This document shows positions 12,672 to 64,000 of a stretch of 64,000 nucleotides of DNA, piece after piece. The DNA is taken from assembly GCA_036245525.1 (NCBI GenBank), contig BTPG01000008.1:33814850-33878849 (forward strand), given 5' to 3'. The notes beneath the pieces were generated by a model, which saw only the letters and a list, made by a program, of their open reading frames with translations, was not told the DNA's origin and made no database searches. The translations under genes were made by a program, and so were the position numbers. The DNA comes from Semisulcospira habei. Taxonomy: Eukaryota; Mollusca; Gastropoda; Semisulcospiridae. The number at the start of each line of letters is the position of its first letter. Position 1 is the first letter of the stretch.

Positions 12672-12925
12672 CTGCAAACACAGAAGCTACACAAAGGCCA
12701 TACCAAAGTCTCAATCTGCAAACTCTTTCAATGATAACTTCACGCCTCTTACAAGCCTGTAATGTACGCCCACAGGCCCCTTCCAAACCCCACCCAAAAA
12801 ACACTCTCAAGATTAAAACTGAAGCACACAGGCTGCCTTGGCTACACCTGCAATGCAGTGTAGGTGCAATGATGAGTATACACACCTAACATTCATCATT
12901 CTGATTCACCACCAAACTCACTCAC

Positions 12926-14623
<1,698 letters not shown>

Positions 14624-15075
14624 TTTGACGTATTCTGCATGCTAATGATGGGCCTCCGCTATAAAATTTCCATGACTTCTGTTGATCCACCGATTCCAGC
14701 CGACCCACATCAACCGACGCACAGCTATTATGTAGTTGAGCGTCATAAAGTAGTTCTAAAGTTATTTACAAGTTTCTCCACTCACTAACAATCGGCTAAA
14801 GTTGTTGTAAAATTTAAAGTAAGATTATAGATAATTAAAGTATCCGAATGCATTATTACTGTTTAAAAAGTATGCAGTAAAATATAATATTTACATGGTA
14901 AAACAGGAGATTCATACGCCAAGGGAGCCAACCCATTCTTTGATCATTGTCTAAAATTGCAGAGTTATGTACTTTAGGCGACAAATCTCAAAATAATTGT
15001 GTTGGGTTTACATTTTTATTACAATGTCAATTAAACCATTGGCGCTTCCGCCCCCACCCCCCAACCCCCAACCCC
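14624..15075. promoter_or_regulatory. 5' flank of SEC14L1
   Basis: About 450 bp between the SEC14L1 start codon and the 3' end of the RTE-like LINE. It must hold the 5' UTR or a splice acceptor and possibly the promoter. No clear TATA box or CpG island is visible. It ends in a C-rich stretch (15,046-15,085) next to the LINE tail. Confidence 0.3.
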
Positions 15076-15197
15076 CACCTCTCTCTCTTGGCTTGACTTC
15101 GCGAACGAAGATTTTATGAGGAGTTGCCCACGGACGTCTGCAGGCTTATTCGTGGCTGCGGAGGCCGCCGAGACAGGCAGGTTCGACCGCAGTGGCT

Positions 15198-17234
15198 TCA
15201 GGGGAAGGTATGGCCAGGGTTCTGAGCTGCGGCATCTCTGTTTTTTCTCCTGAGCCGCTTGTCCTTAAGGCTAGCTCTGCGAGAGTCCTCAAAGGAGACA
15301 GCTGCCTTGTAAATGGTGGAGCGCCGCCAGGTGTCACGGTCCGCAGCAAGCGAAGACCACTGGTGGTGGTCGATTTGGCAGGCACTAAGTGACTTTTTGA
15401 GACAGTCTTTGTATCTCTTCTTTGGTGCCCCTCTGTCACGGTGTCCAGTAGCAAGCTCGCCGAACAGGGTGATCTTTGGTAGGCGATGATCCTCCATCCT
15501 GGAGAGTACGTGCCCCGCCCAGCGGAGCTGTGTCCGCAGCAGCCGCAAAGCCTCGATGCTCACAGTTTCAGCCTGTTCAAGGACCTCGACGTTGGTGACA
15601 TAGTCACTCCAGTGAATGCCCAGGATGGTACGCAGGCAGCGCTGGTGGAAGCGTTCGAGGAGTCGTAGTTGGCTGCGGTAGAGGGCCCAGGACTCGGAAC
15701 CATACAGCAGGGTGGTGAGGACCACAGCTCTGTACACGCTGATCTTGGTGCCTGTTTTCAGCTGTTGATTGTGCCACACCCGCTTGAAAAGTCGCCCGAA
15801 AGCGCTGTTCGCTTTTGCCAGCCTGCTGTCAAGCTCCTTGTCCAGCTTGGCGTCCGACGTGATAATGCAGCCAAGGTAAGTAAACTGGTGCACTGACTTT
15901 AGTTCAGACTCGCCAATGGTGATGTGAGGAGGGCGACACACTGTCTTGGGTGCCGGCTGATGGAGGACCTCTGTCTTTTTCAGACTGACCTCGAGTCCAA
16001 AGAGCTGGGCAGCATCTGCGAAGCAAGACGTGATGCGCTGCAGGGCTCTCTCTGTGTGTGCAACGAGGGCAGCATCATCAGCAAAAAGCAGCTCACGAAT
16101 CAGTTGGTCTAGGGTTTTCGTGTGGGCCTGCATTCGTCTGAGGTTGAACAGGCTGCCATCGAGACGATACCTGATGTACACTGCATCGTCATCATCGAGG
16201 TCCACTGTGGCCTGCTTCAACATCATGCTAAAAAAGATGGTGAAGAGGGTCGGTGCCAGCACGCAGCCCTGCTTTACGCCGTTGAGAATAGGGAATTGTT
16301 CTGAGAGGTCATTGTTGAGTCTGACCTGGCCTTGCTGGTCCTCGTGTAGCTGGACAATCATGTTAAGGAACTTTGGGGGACAGCCAAGTCGCTCCAGGAT
16401 CTGCCACATGCCTTGCCTGCTCACAGTGTCGAACGCTTTTGTTAGGTCGATAAATGTTACGTACAGCCCTTTGTTCTGCTCGCGGCACTTCTCCTGTAGC
16501 TGTCTCAGCACAAAGACCATATCGGTGGTGCTCCTGTTTGCTCTGAAGCCACACTGGCCCTCTGGGAGTTGGTCTTCAGCGATGGCAGGTACCAGCCGAT
16601 TCAGGAGCAGCCTTGCAAGGATTTTCCCAGCAATGGACAGCAGGGTAATTCCCCGATAGTTGGAACAGTCAGACTTCTCGCCTTTGTTCTTGTACAGGGT
16701 GATAACGACTGCATCACGGAGATCTTTTGGTAGTGTTCCTTCCTCCCAGCAGCAGAGAAAGAGGTCATGGAGCTTGTTGTGCAGTGCTGTGCCTCCATGT
16801 TTCCAGATCTCTGGCGGTATTCCATCAATGCCTGCTGCTTTGCCACTCTTGAGCTGGTGGATGGCAGTGAGGGTCTCTTCAGCGGTGGGCGGTTCGTCCA
16901 ATTCAACCTTTACTGGGAGGTGTGGGATTTGTAGGACGACTGCTTCTTGAACAGTGCGCTCAGCGCTGAAGAGGCTCTGAAAGTATTCCGACCAGCGGTT
17001 CAAGATAGAGGTATTATCTGTGAGGAGTGCCTGGCCATTCGCGCTTCGCAGGGGACTTTGTACCAGGTGCCTGGGGCCATACACTGCTTTCAGTGCTTCG
17101 TAGAAGCCCCTGTAGTCACCATTGTCAGCGCAAAGCTGGGTCCTCTGTGCAAGTCTGGTCCACCACTCATTCTGGAGATCTCTGAGCTTGCGCTGGAGAC
17201 TGCTGCAGACGAGGCGGAAGGCAGACTTCTTCAC
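15198..17234 (-). CDS. LINE reverse transcriptase domain
   Basis: The frame has 678 residues. Motifs are KSGKAAGIDGIPPEIWKHGG, CSNYRGITLLSIAGKILA, YVTFIDLTKAFDTV, GVKQGCVLAPTLFTIFF and the active-site LLFADDAALV, followed by the YLGCIITSDAKLD thumb and a C-terminal RRTQLRWAGHVLSR-like region (here LLRTQLRWAGHVLSRM). No in-frame stop interrupts it. It overlaps the endonuclease frame by 68 nt; the AUG at 17,234 is probably not a true start, since the coding frame is open further upstream to the A9 run. Confidence 0.92.
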   Translation of the reverse strand: MKKSAFRLVCSSLQRKLRDLQNEWWTRLAQRTQLCADNGDYRGFYEALKAVYGPRHLVQSPLRSANGQALLTDNTSILNRWSEYFQSLFSAERTVQEAVVLQIPHLPVKVELDEPPTAEETLTAIHQLKSGKAAGIDGIPPEIWKHGGTALHNKLHDLFLCCWEEGTLPKDLRDAVVITLYKNKGEKSDCSNYRGITLLSIAGKILARLLLNRLVPAIAEDQLPEGQCGFRANRSTTDMVFVLRQLQEKCREQNKGLYVTFIDLTKAFDTVSRQGMWQILERLGCPPKFLNMIVQLHEDQQGQVRLNNDLSEQFPILNGVKQGCVLAPTLFTIFFSMMLKQATVDLDDDDAVYIRYRLDGSLFNLRRMQAHTKTLDQLIRELLFADDAALVAHTERALQRITSCFADAAQLFGLEVSLKKTEVLHQPAPKTVCRPPHITIGESELKSVHQFTYLGCIITSDAKLDKELDSRLAKANSAFGRLFKRVWHNQQLKTGTKISVYRAVVLTTLLYGSESWALYRSQLRLLERFHQRCLRTILGIHWSDYVTNVEVLEQAETVSIEALRLLRTQLRWAGHVLSRMEDHRLPKITLFGELATGHRDRGAPKKRYKDCLKKSLSACQIDHHQWSSLAADRDTWRRSTIYKAAVSFEDSRRASLKDKRLRRKNRDAAAQNPGHTFP

Positions 17235-18351
17235 AGGGCAGGAAGGCTGGGCTAGGTGGGCCTGATGGGCGGCTCTTTTTTTTTGCTAGGTGTTCCTGGA
17301 TCTCTACATCGTTTTCGTCAAACCAGTCTTTGTTCTTCTTTCTGGCGAAACCCAAGACTTCTGCAGAGGATTTTGCAATAGCAGTTTTCAGTTGTTCCCA
17401 AAGTGTTTCAGGGGAGGAGTCTATTGGGTCCGCTGTGTCTTTGAGCCTGCGCTGTAAATCTGTCTGAAAGGCAGCTTTCACATCGTCACGCTGAAGGCTG
17501 GCAACATCAAGCTTTTTCTTGGGGGGCCCCCATTTCTTGGGTTTTGGCTTGAAGTGGAGCCTGAGTTTGCAGCGGACAAGGCGGTGGTCAGTGTGGCACT
17601 CTGCGCTGGGCATCACTCTGGTGAGGAGGACGTCACTGCGGTCCCTCTGACGCACTAGGACATAATCGATAAGGTGCCAGTGTTTGGAGCGAGGATGCAT
17701 CCAGGTGGTCTTTCGACTGTCCTTTTGCTGAAAAGTAGTGTTGGTGATGACTAGTTGCTGCTCCGCACAGAACTCCAACAGTAGGCGGCCATTGTCATTG
17801 CAGTTCCCCACGCCATGCTTGCCGAGGACTCCTTTCCAGGCTTCAGAGTCCTGGCCCACTCTGGCGTTGAAGTCGCCAAGGATGATGACTTTGTCGTTTG
17901 CAGGGGTACTCTGTAGGAGGCTGCGCAGGTCAGTGTAAAACTTGTCCTTTTCAGCAGGCTCTGCCAGGAGGGTTGGGGAGTACACACTGAGAAGGGTGAC
18001 GTGTTGCTGGTGTCTCAGTGGGAGGCGCATGGACATGATGCGGTCTGAGTGGCCCGTTGGTAGGTTTTCCAGCTTAGTCGCAATGGATGTCTTGACCATG
18101 AAACCCACGCCTGAGAGCCGTCTTTCTGATGCAGGCCTGCCTGACCAGTAGAGGGTGTACCCAGCACCAAGTTCTTGGAGGCTGCCTTCGTCCGGAAGGC
18201 GTACTTCGCTGAGCGCGGCGATGTCGATGTTTAACCTCCGCAATTCATGGGCAATGAGGGCGGAGCGACGTTCAGGGCGTCCGCTGTCTGCTTTGTCGAG
18301 CATGGTTCGGACGTTCCAGCATGCTACGTTGAGTCCGGTCGTGGTCGTCAT
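17167..18351 (-). CDS. LINE endonuclease domain (frame 1 of a broken polyprotein)
   Basis: The frame has 394 residues with the exonuclease-endonuclease-phosphatase motifs in order: LNVACWNVRTM, AALSEVRLPDEG, VIILGDFNARVGQ, HWHLIDYVLVR and CHTDHRLVR. The catalytic Asn, Glu, Asp and terminal Asp-His are present. The enzyme nicks target DNA to prime reverse transcription. The last ~35 residues after LAKKK are read out of frame, because an A9 run at 17,276-17,284 shifts the frame by one base; the expected continuation lies in the frame of the next entry. Confidence 0.88.
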   Translation of the reverse strand: MTTTTGLNVACWNVRTMLDKADSGRPERRSALIAHELRRLNIDIAALSEVRLPDEGSLQELGAGYTLYWSGRPASERRLSGVGFMVKTSIATKLENLPTGHSDRIMSMRLPLRHQQHVTLLSVYSPTLLAEPAEKDKFYTDLRSLLQSTPANDKVIILGDFNARVGQDSEAWKGVLGKHGVGNCNDNGRLLLEFCAEQQLVITNTTFQQKDSRKTTWMHPRSKHWHLIDYVLVRQRDRSDVLLTRVMPSAECHTDHRLVRCKLRLHFKPKPKKWGPPKKKLDVASLQRDDVKAAFQTDLQRRLKDTADPIDSSPETLWEQLKTAIAKSSAEVLGFARKKNKDWFDENDVEIQEHLAKKKSRPSGPPSPAFLPCEEVCLPPRLQQSPAQAQRSPE

Positions 18352-19333
18352 GAGAGTGGATCCGTTATTCTTTCTTGTTTTTTGACCGCAGGAGAAGATG
18401 CCCGTTGACCGCGGCTAGCCAACTGGGGTTGCGAGGGGACGAGCTTTGGTTAGGCCACCTTTTCTAGGCCCCTCTCCGTGTGGAGCAAGCAGTGCTGTCC
18501 CTAGAGAAGGCTGCTTGGTCGTTCAGGGTGTGCCGAGTGATGTTGTCATCCCCAGGTCAACATCAGGCGACCAATATCCTGAACCGCCTGCATGCAGGTT
18601 TGAGACTGCGGCTTCCAGTGACATCTTTCACCTGCCGTTTCGCCCCTCGCCCGTCGCTACAGGACTTGGAATGGTCAGTGTCATGGTCCGTGGACGTTTC
18701 CTAAAGCCTGCGCGGTGGAGCTTTTTGGTGGAGTGCAGTGTGCGCAGTACTGGCCCCACCCTTTAAACCCTTGGTTCATCTGCCATGGCCTAGCAAGCTG
18801 GGACGATGGCATCGAGGTCCTCGGGTCGTAGGTTTTATATCAGACTGTCCTTGTCCTAGTCTCTGGCTCAAAAGCCTTCCCCGGAGACACGGGGGCTTTG
18901 ATGTCAGGGGTTTCCTCCCTTAGCCTTTCCAATGAAAATGGAGGAAGTGTGGGGTGTGGCCCATGGCGCAATTGTTTTGGATCAGGAATACTTTGAAAGA
19001 TTGTTTAGGAGAAAAACTATGTTAAATTGTCACAGTGTAAAAAAAACAAAAACCCACTGAATTATTAAGCCTATACGTGTGCTGATTTGTATTTGTTACT
19101 ATGATTTGGAGAACGAACAAAAAGTCAAAAAGAAAATTTTCAATTTTATGTTTTATTTCTTCGAGGGTGGCCTGTTGTCTCCCCACCCACCCACCCACCA
19201 ACCCCCTTCACCCCCTCCACCTGGAAATCTAGTAAATTTTGTAAATCACCACTTATAGTACCGTTGGCTTGTCTCAGCGCACAAAAAGACACTAGTAATA
19301 TAAGAAAACGCGTAGGATTAAAGTGACCACAAG

Positions 19334-19600
19334 CAGGGCCGGATCCAGGGGGGGGATGCTTTGGTACCACAACACCACCACCCCCACCCCCCTTCGGCTT
19401 AAAAAAAAAATCATTCACTGCCAGTCCACAACATGGTCCGAGAAGGAGGGGGTTGGGGGTGCTTTAATGTTATTGCAGCTCCCCCTAGAACAGTTTCGGT
19501 TGTGGTGTTTGATATATACTAGACCCTGGCAATAGAAAAAAAAAGTTGAGCACCCCCTCCCCCCCCCCTCCCTTGAAAACTGCGGATTGACCAGGCCCTG
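19334..19600. mobile_element. hAT-like MITE, copy 1
   Basis: It begins CAGGGCCGGATCCAGG and ends GGATTGACCAGGCCCTG. The flanks ACCACAAG and TCCACAAA share six of eight bases, suiting a decayed 8-bp duplication. Long G and C runs inside. Confidence 0.65.
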
Positions 19601-19756
19601 TCCACAAATACAGTTTAGAGTCTAGAGACTTAGAGAAGAACCCAACTTAGAGTTTAGCGGCATAGTCAAGCCTGTTTGCATGAGGCGTTGGTGCGTGCAG
19701 TGTCATTGTCAATGTGTATGTGTGTGTGTTTGTGTGTGCGTGTGGGAGTGTGTGCC

Positions 19757-19763
19757 GGTGTGT

Positions 19764-19832
<69 letters not shown>
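19757..19832. repeat. (GT)n microsatellite
   Basis: Over 30 GT units. Confidence 0.98.
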
Positions 19833-19836
<4 letters not shown>

Positions 19837-20536
19837 GGCCGGTTCACAGATGACTAATCCCATTCGTGACGCCTGATGACTAACGGCTTGCGGCGACTCG
19901 GACTTCATCTGCGGGCCATAGCTGCGACCGGAAGACCATTTGTGCACACGCTGGGGCGCGGCGGCACAGCCTGGGGCGCAACTGACCGAATAGCGGCCAC
20001 ACTCTTTCCATTCTTGTCTAGGTACAGCCAAGTAGTGTAGCGCCACCCCCTCAGCCCCCCCCCCCTCCACCACCGCCCCCCCCCCCCACACACACACATA
20101 CACACCCTTCCGCGTGAGCCGCCGTGCGGAGGCGGAAACTGATGCGAGCTGCACGCTGGTGTGGTGGCCGACGGTGGAAAGACTTTTTTACTAGCAGTAC
20201 TATGATGTTACTTTAAGTGTTAATCCATCCGTTCTCTGAAAGTGTTAACTGATTGTACTGACACCAGTCCGTCCACGGTATAACAGGCTTTTAGTGTGTT
20301 TCCTCGTGCAGCACTGATAGTGTCAGTTCCATGACGCTCGGTTGCAAACGAAACCTCAGTGCACTATTAGTTAGGTTTCGTTTGAAACGAATGACTTGAC
20401 CCGGCTGATAACGACCTCCCGGCAGTTGCCAGGATCGAACGAGAGCAAAATCACAGGCGGCGCATCAATCAGCTTGGACCATAAACATAGACAATTTGAC
20501 ATTCCAAACTGACATCTCCAAAAGGCACGAAGATCC

Positions 20537-20814
20537 CAGCGCCGGATCAATCAGTTTTCAATAGGGGGGGGGGGGGCGGGGGCTCAACGTTTTATTTTTT
20601 CTATTGCCAGGTCAGGTTTAGTATATTTCAAAACACCACGACCGAAACTGTTCTTCTAACTAGTGTTACGTAGTACGGCACTGAAACACAAGTGTTACAC
20701 CTCAACTTTAAACACACTTATTTATAGTTTCAAGTGATGCCAGCCAAGAAGAAGGGGGGGGGGGGAAGGGTGCTGTAGTACCAAAGTACTACCCCCACCC
20801 CCTGGATCCGGCCC
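20537..20814. mobile_element. hAT-like MITE, copy 2 (inverted)
   Basis: Reverse copy of 19,334-19,600: GCCGGATCAATCAG.. to CCTGGATCCGGCCC, sharing CTATTGCCAGG and ACGACCGAAACTGTTC. It sits between the two arms of a type D hairpin (ACATCTCCAAAAGGCACGAAGATCC at 20,512-20,536 region and GATCTATGCCTCAG at about 20,830). Confidence 0.65.
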
Positions 20815-20939
20815 AGGAGGGCTCGTGATGATCTATGCCTCAGTCTTGGAGATGCCGGCCGGTTTGGAGAATTGTCCGCAGGCTATGCTTATGGTACAAA
20901 CTGGTTATCTGACTGAACCGCGATTTCGCCCTCTTTCAG

Positions 20940-21830
20940 TCCGGCATTGTCGGTAGTCGTTCCGCCAGAAACTCAGCCCGGCGAGGCGACGCGACCCGAC
21001 AGGTGTGCCCTCCCCCCTCAGTCCTCCCCTCTTTTTCACTGCCACGCCCCATATACTGAAGTCAGTACATCCCAACTCACTGTCTCCACAGCCGACCCAA
21101 AGCGCAAAAGGGCCATCGGGCCGACATTAATCGGCCCGATGGCCTTTGCGCACTGGGTCGTATAGTAGTCTTGTGTAGTGTACAAGACAGCCCGCCAGCG
21201 GGCCACGACTGACTGAAGTGCGTAACTTCGGCAGTGCCGGCCTTTCACAGTCCCACAATGTCGGCCGCACTGATTTGGTGCCATGGTAGCGGGCTAACTT
21301 GAACAAAGTGTGGGCGATCACTTCAGCCCGATGATCAGTTTTGCGCACTGTACAGGATGTACTACTCAGTATAGACTGATTGGATGCCACTTTTTCCCGC
21401 CAGTCACAGCGGGATAATTCAGTCGTAAGCTTAAACTGCAACATTCTCCTCGTTTGAAGACGTAGACCTAAATACTAATAGGGCGGGCGATTCTGACAGC
21501 TACATTCTACAGAGTACCCGCAGCTGCAGTGGCGCATGAAAACCTACGTCTCATCCGCACCAGGTGCAATGGCCGACTGACTGAGAGACTGCAAAGCTTC
21601 CCAAGTTGTTGCTGTCTAAACGGAGGTGCAGTGATCAGTGTTGCAGGAACATTACGTAGAGGTGGTGCAAGCTCAAAAGCACAGGGGTGGATCGACGTAA
21701 GTTATCCAAAGCATTGTTGGCCGCCTATGCGTCCGAAAAGTTTCTTAGATAAAGATGTCACTGGCACGGACGCGGACATCAGAAGCAGTCTCTGTCTGCC
21801 AAGTTTGGTTTGTTTCAACTGAGAAGTCAT
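20940..21830. other. GC-rich region with a long palindrome, no gene recognised
   Basis: The stretch is richer in CpG than its neighbours. A palindrome at 21,091-21,163 pairs CGACCCAAAGCGCAAAAGGG with its partner in CCTTTGCGCACTGGGTCG around CATTAA. It could be part of an unknown DNA element or lie near the DNMT3 promoter; nothing decides. Confidence 0.4.
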
Positions 21831-22187
21831 CCGTGTTCATGCGTAATGCTAAATTTGCCAGTAGCGTGCATTATTACAGATGATTTTTCAGACTGCGATT
21901 TAATTTCACTTAGTGTTTGCGGAAGGCCGACCGGATAATAGTACACATAAATAATAATTAATTAAAGCATGTTGCCTATGGTAGCCATTTGCGTGCGTAC
22001 ATTTTTCTGGACAGGCCACGGACGATGGTTCGCGTTCAGATGAATATCGGTACTGTACAGTATTGTAGCAAGCAATACAAAATATATTCATGAGCGTCAG
22101 ATGCTGGAAGGCAGTATGCAAATTTAGCCATCCGCAGTGTTGTGGATGGCTGAACATTTTCATAGATTGAACTGGATTGCGTGTACC

Positions 22188-22190
<3 letters not shown>

Positions 22191-22269
<79 letters not shown>
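22191..22269. repeat. (TA)n microsatellite
   Basis: About 39 TA units at the outer edge of an inverted repeat. Confidence 0.98.
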
Positions 22270-22270
<1 letters not shown>

Positions 22271-22271
<1 letters not shown>

Positions 22272-23530
22272 TTTACTTTTAGCAAAGGCGTCGCACAAAG
22301 CCAAAAAATGCACTCAATCAGAGTAGCTCCAAGGGACATAATTTTTCATTAAATTCTGAGAATGCTGTGCTAATGCCATGGGATTCCAGGCTGGTAAGCT
22401 TGCATTGTGTCATCAGGACATCAGCTGCCCTTTTGTGACTGCATCGCTTATTAGATCTTTTGAGCCTTCCACTGAACACCTACTACATAAAGCAATAGGG
22501 ACTACCCCCAGGCGCCCCGCCATCCCCTGGAGAATATCCAGTCCTTCCTCCGAGGGGGGGAAGATAGAAAATATTCCCAAACAGATATTGGACCTGCTGA
22601 GTAGATTTAAAGCTTTGCCGCCTACAACCGGTTTCGCCCCAAGGGGGGGCTCTTCAGGTAGGCATAGGGCGTAACATGAAATTGCAAACACAACGCATAC
22701 ATGTACTAGAAGCCGCCTCCAGAATTTACTGTCTTCCGCCCTCAGGGGGAGGACTGGATATTTCCAGCGGATGGCGGGGCGCCTGGAGGTAGTCCCTATT
22801 GCTTTATGTAGTAGGTGTTCAGTGGAAGGCTCAAAAGATCTAATAAGCGATGCAGTCACAAAAGGGCAGCTGATGTCCTGATGACACAATGCAAGCTTAC
22901 CAGCCTGGAATCCCATGGCATTAGCACAGCATTCTCAGAATTTAATGAAAAATTATGTCCCTTGGAGCTACTCTGATTGAGTGCATTTTTTTGGCTTTGG
23001 GCGACGCCTTTGTTAAAAGTAAAGAATAAAAAGAAAAAATTGCCTAGGTGTTGCCTTTTCAAAATTAAATTAGTCTGTCTTCTTCCACTGCAACACTTCA
23101 TAAAGCTTTAGGGATGCAATCCACTTTGTACTAGTGGTGCTACCAGTAAATTCTGGAGGCGACTTCTAGTACATGCGTTGTGTTTGCAATTTCAGGTTAC
23201 GCCGTATGCCTATCTGAAGAGTCCCCCCTTGGGGCGAAACCGGTTGTAGGCGGCAAAACTTTAAATCTACTCACCAGGTCCAATATCTGTTTGGGAATAT
23301 TTTTTATCTTCCCCCCTCGGGGGGGAGAACTGGATATTCTCCAGCGGATGGCGGGGCGCCTGGGGATAGTCCCTATTGCTTTATGTAGTAGGTGTTCAGT
23401 GGAAGGCTCAAAAGATCTAATAAGCGATGCAGTCACAAAAGGGCAGCTGATGTCTTTATGACACAATGCAAGCTTACCAGCCTGGAATCCCATGGCATTA
23501 GCACAGCATTCTCAGAATTTAATGGAAAAA
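22271..23530. repeat. Three copies of one segment in inverted arrangement
   Basis: 22,271-22,700 forward is matched by 22,735-23,025 (partial) and 23,150-23,530 in reverse. Shared blocks include GGATTCCAGGCTGGTAAGC, CTACTACATAAAGCAATAGG and GGGGCGAAACCGGTTGTAGG. The whole is bounded by (TA)n tracts. It may be a Penelope-like or fold-back element; no intact protein is encoded. Confidence 0.75.

Positions 23531-23538
<8 letters not shown>

Positions 23539-23628
<90 letters not shown>
23539..23628. repeat. (AT)n microsatellite
   Basis: About 45 AT units after an A run. Confidence 0.98.
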
Positions 23629-23750
23629 TGTTGAAAAAAAGTGATAGGATTGAAAGGGGAATGAGGCAGACATAGACGCAGGGTGGTGATCAGTTCAGTA
23701 CTATCAGCACGTTTCAATGGGTAAAGACCTCGTCAGCCCTGACATACAAC
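23629..23750 (-). mobile_element. Penelope-like tail with hammerhead-like core
   Basis: On the minus strand CTGACGAGGTCTTTACCC is followed by ATTGAAACGTGC. CTGANGA plus GAAA is the conserved hammerhead core found in Penelope-like elements. The middle helix is weak here, so it is a remnant at best. Confidence 0.4.
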
Positions 23751-23755
23751 TTGAA

Positions 23756-23913
23756 AGTTCAAGGGTGGTGCCAGGATAGCTTGGCACCTCTTAGTGCCGA
23801 GATATTCTGGTGCTACCCTTGAACTTGAATGGTTTTTCGTTCAGCTGAACTGTAGCATTCGCATGATATAACTCCACAATTGGGAAGTTTGCTTCTGGGG
23901 TTCAATGTGTTAA
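23756..23913. mobile_element. Hairpin MITE, diverged copy (5' end lost)
   Basis: Hairpin core at 23,756-23,825, then a type B/C-like arm ending GTGTTAA at 23,913. The TTAA is shared with the next element. Confidence 0.7.
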
Positions 23914-24124
23914 CGTGTACAGTGCTGAGAAAATTTGAACACCACCCAACTGCAAGAGGTATAGATCCTCATGAGCCCCAGCAGTTATGGGGAATCATGA
24001 GGATCTATGCCTCTTGCAGATACCACTCTGAATCCATGTCCCTTTGACAGCTAGGGTTTCTTGGTATTGAATCAATAGAGACTGCAGAAACACAGTCTGC
24101 GTTAACTGGTACTGAATGGGTTAA
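23910..24124. mobile_element. Hairpin MITE, type D
   Basis: TTAACGTGTACAGTGC to ACTGAATGGGTTAA. The hairpin at 23,949-24,022 pairs CTGCAAGAGGTATAGATCC with its complement over about 30 bp. The second full copy is 36,753-36,960. Confidence 0.8.
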
Positions 24125-24151
24125 TCAGAAGTTGAGAATTGTCTGTAGATC

Positions 24152-63992
<39,841 letters not shown>

Positions 63993-64000
63993 GTGATTGT

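Larger units (their letters stand above)
15080..18955 (-). mobile_element. Nearly full-length RTE-like LINE
   Basis: A minus-strand element with a 5' leader (about 18,352-18,955), an apurinic-type endonuclease and a reverse transcriptase. The 3' end carries the CTTCGTTCGCGAAG hairpin and an AG-repeat tail. A truncated relative lies at 55,262-55,652. Element limits at the 5' side are approximate. Clade is inferred from protein pattern; RTE/BovB-like is most likely. Confidence 0.85.

Noticed and set aside
15192..17255. Plus-strand open frames across the LINE
   Set aside because: They are antisense shadows of the reverse transcriptase frame.
19647..20154. Histidine/threonine-repeat open frames
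   Set aside because: They come from the (GT)n tract and have no other support.
21529..21822. 97-codon open frame upstream of DNMT3
   Set aside because: No recognisable domain, splice context or homology; not enough to call a gene.

Overview
This is a window of a repeat-rich animal genome, most likely a lophotrochozoan and probably a marine mollusc. The genes are split into short exons with GT..AG introns. The retained DNMT3-type methyltransferase and the mix of LINE, DIRS, Penelope-like and MITE repeats fit that group; the species cannot be named from the sequence. No rRNA, tRNA, CRISPR or prokaryotic-type operon is seen.

Two host genes are recognisable. On the minus strand (12,926-14,623) lie the first three coding exons of a SEC14-like protein 1/5 gene, covering most of its N-terminal PRELI/MSF1 domain. 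On the plus strand (24,152-63,992) a de novo DNA methyltransferase of the DNMT3 family runs to the end of the window. It shows PWWP, ADD zinc-finger and catalytic modules; motifs I, IV, VI and VIII are present, and the last exons lie beyond the window. The two genes are divergent, separated by about 9.5 kb of repeats.

Nearly everything else is mobile DNA. From 0 to 12 kb there are LINE fragments nested in each other, hairpin MITEs, a SINE-like insertion and a 680-bp tandem duplication. At 15.1-18.9 kb is an almost intact RTE-like LINE on the minus strand. From 19 to 24 kb there are hAT-like MITEs, inverted copies bounded by (TA)n, and Penelope-like remnants. At 27.4-36.6 kb a whole DIRS retrotransposon sits in DNMT3 directly next to the splice donor of exon 5; its gag is itself interrupted by a 2.8-kb long-inverted-repeat element. 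At 42.5-45.3 kb a 2.8-kb element with 4-bp target duplications carries a promoter-like region and a small spliced ORF. From 52 to 60 kb a CR1/Rex1-like LINE is split by a 5.9-kb element, and further LINE tails follow.

The commonest repeat is a set of about 100-225 bp elements that begin and end in TTAA(CCC) and carry a long central hairpin. More than 20 copies of one hairpin core occur in three different flank contexts, with paired base changes in the two arms. Several abut DNMT3 splice sites. The reading frame of DNMT3 cannot be reconciled across exons 5 and 6, where the DIRS element and an A8 run lie, so the allele may be damaged or contain an assembly error there.
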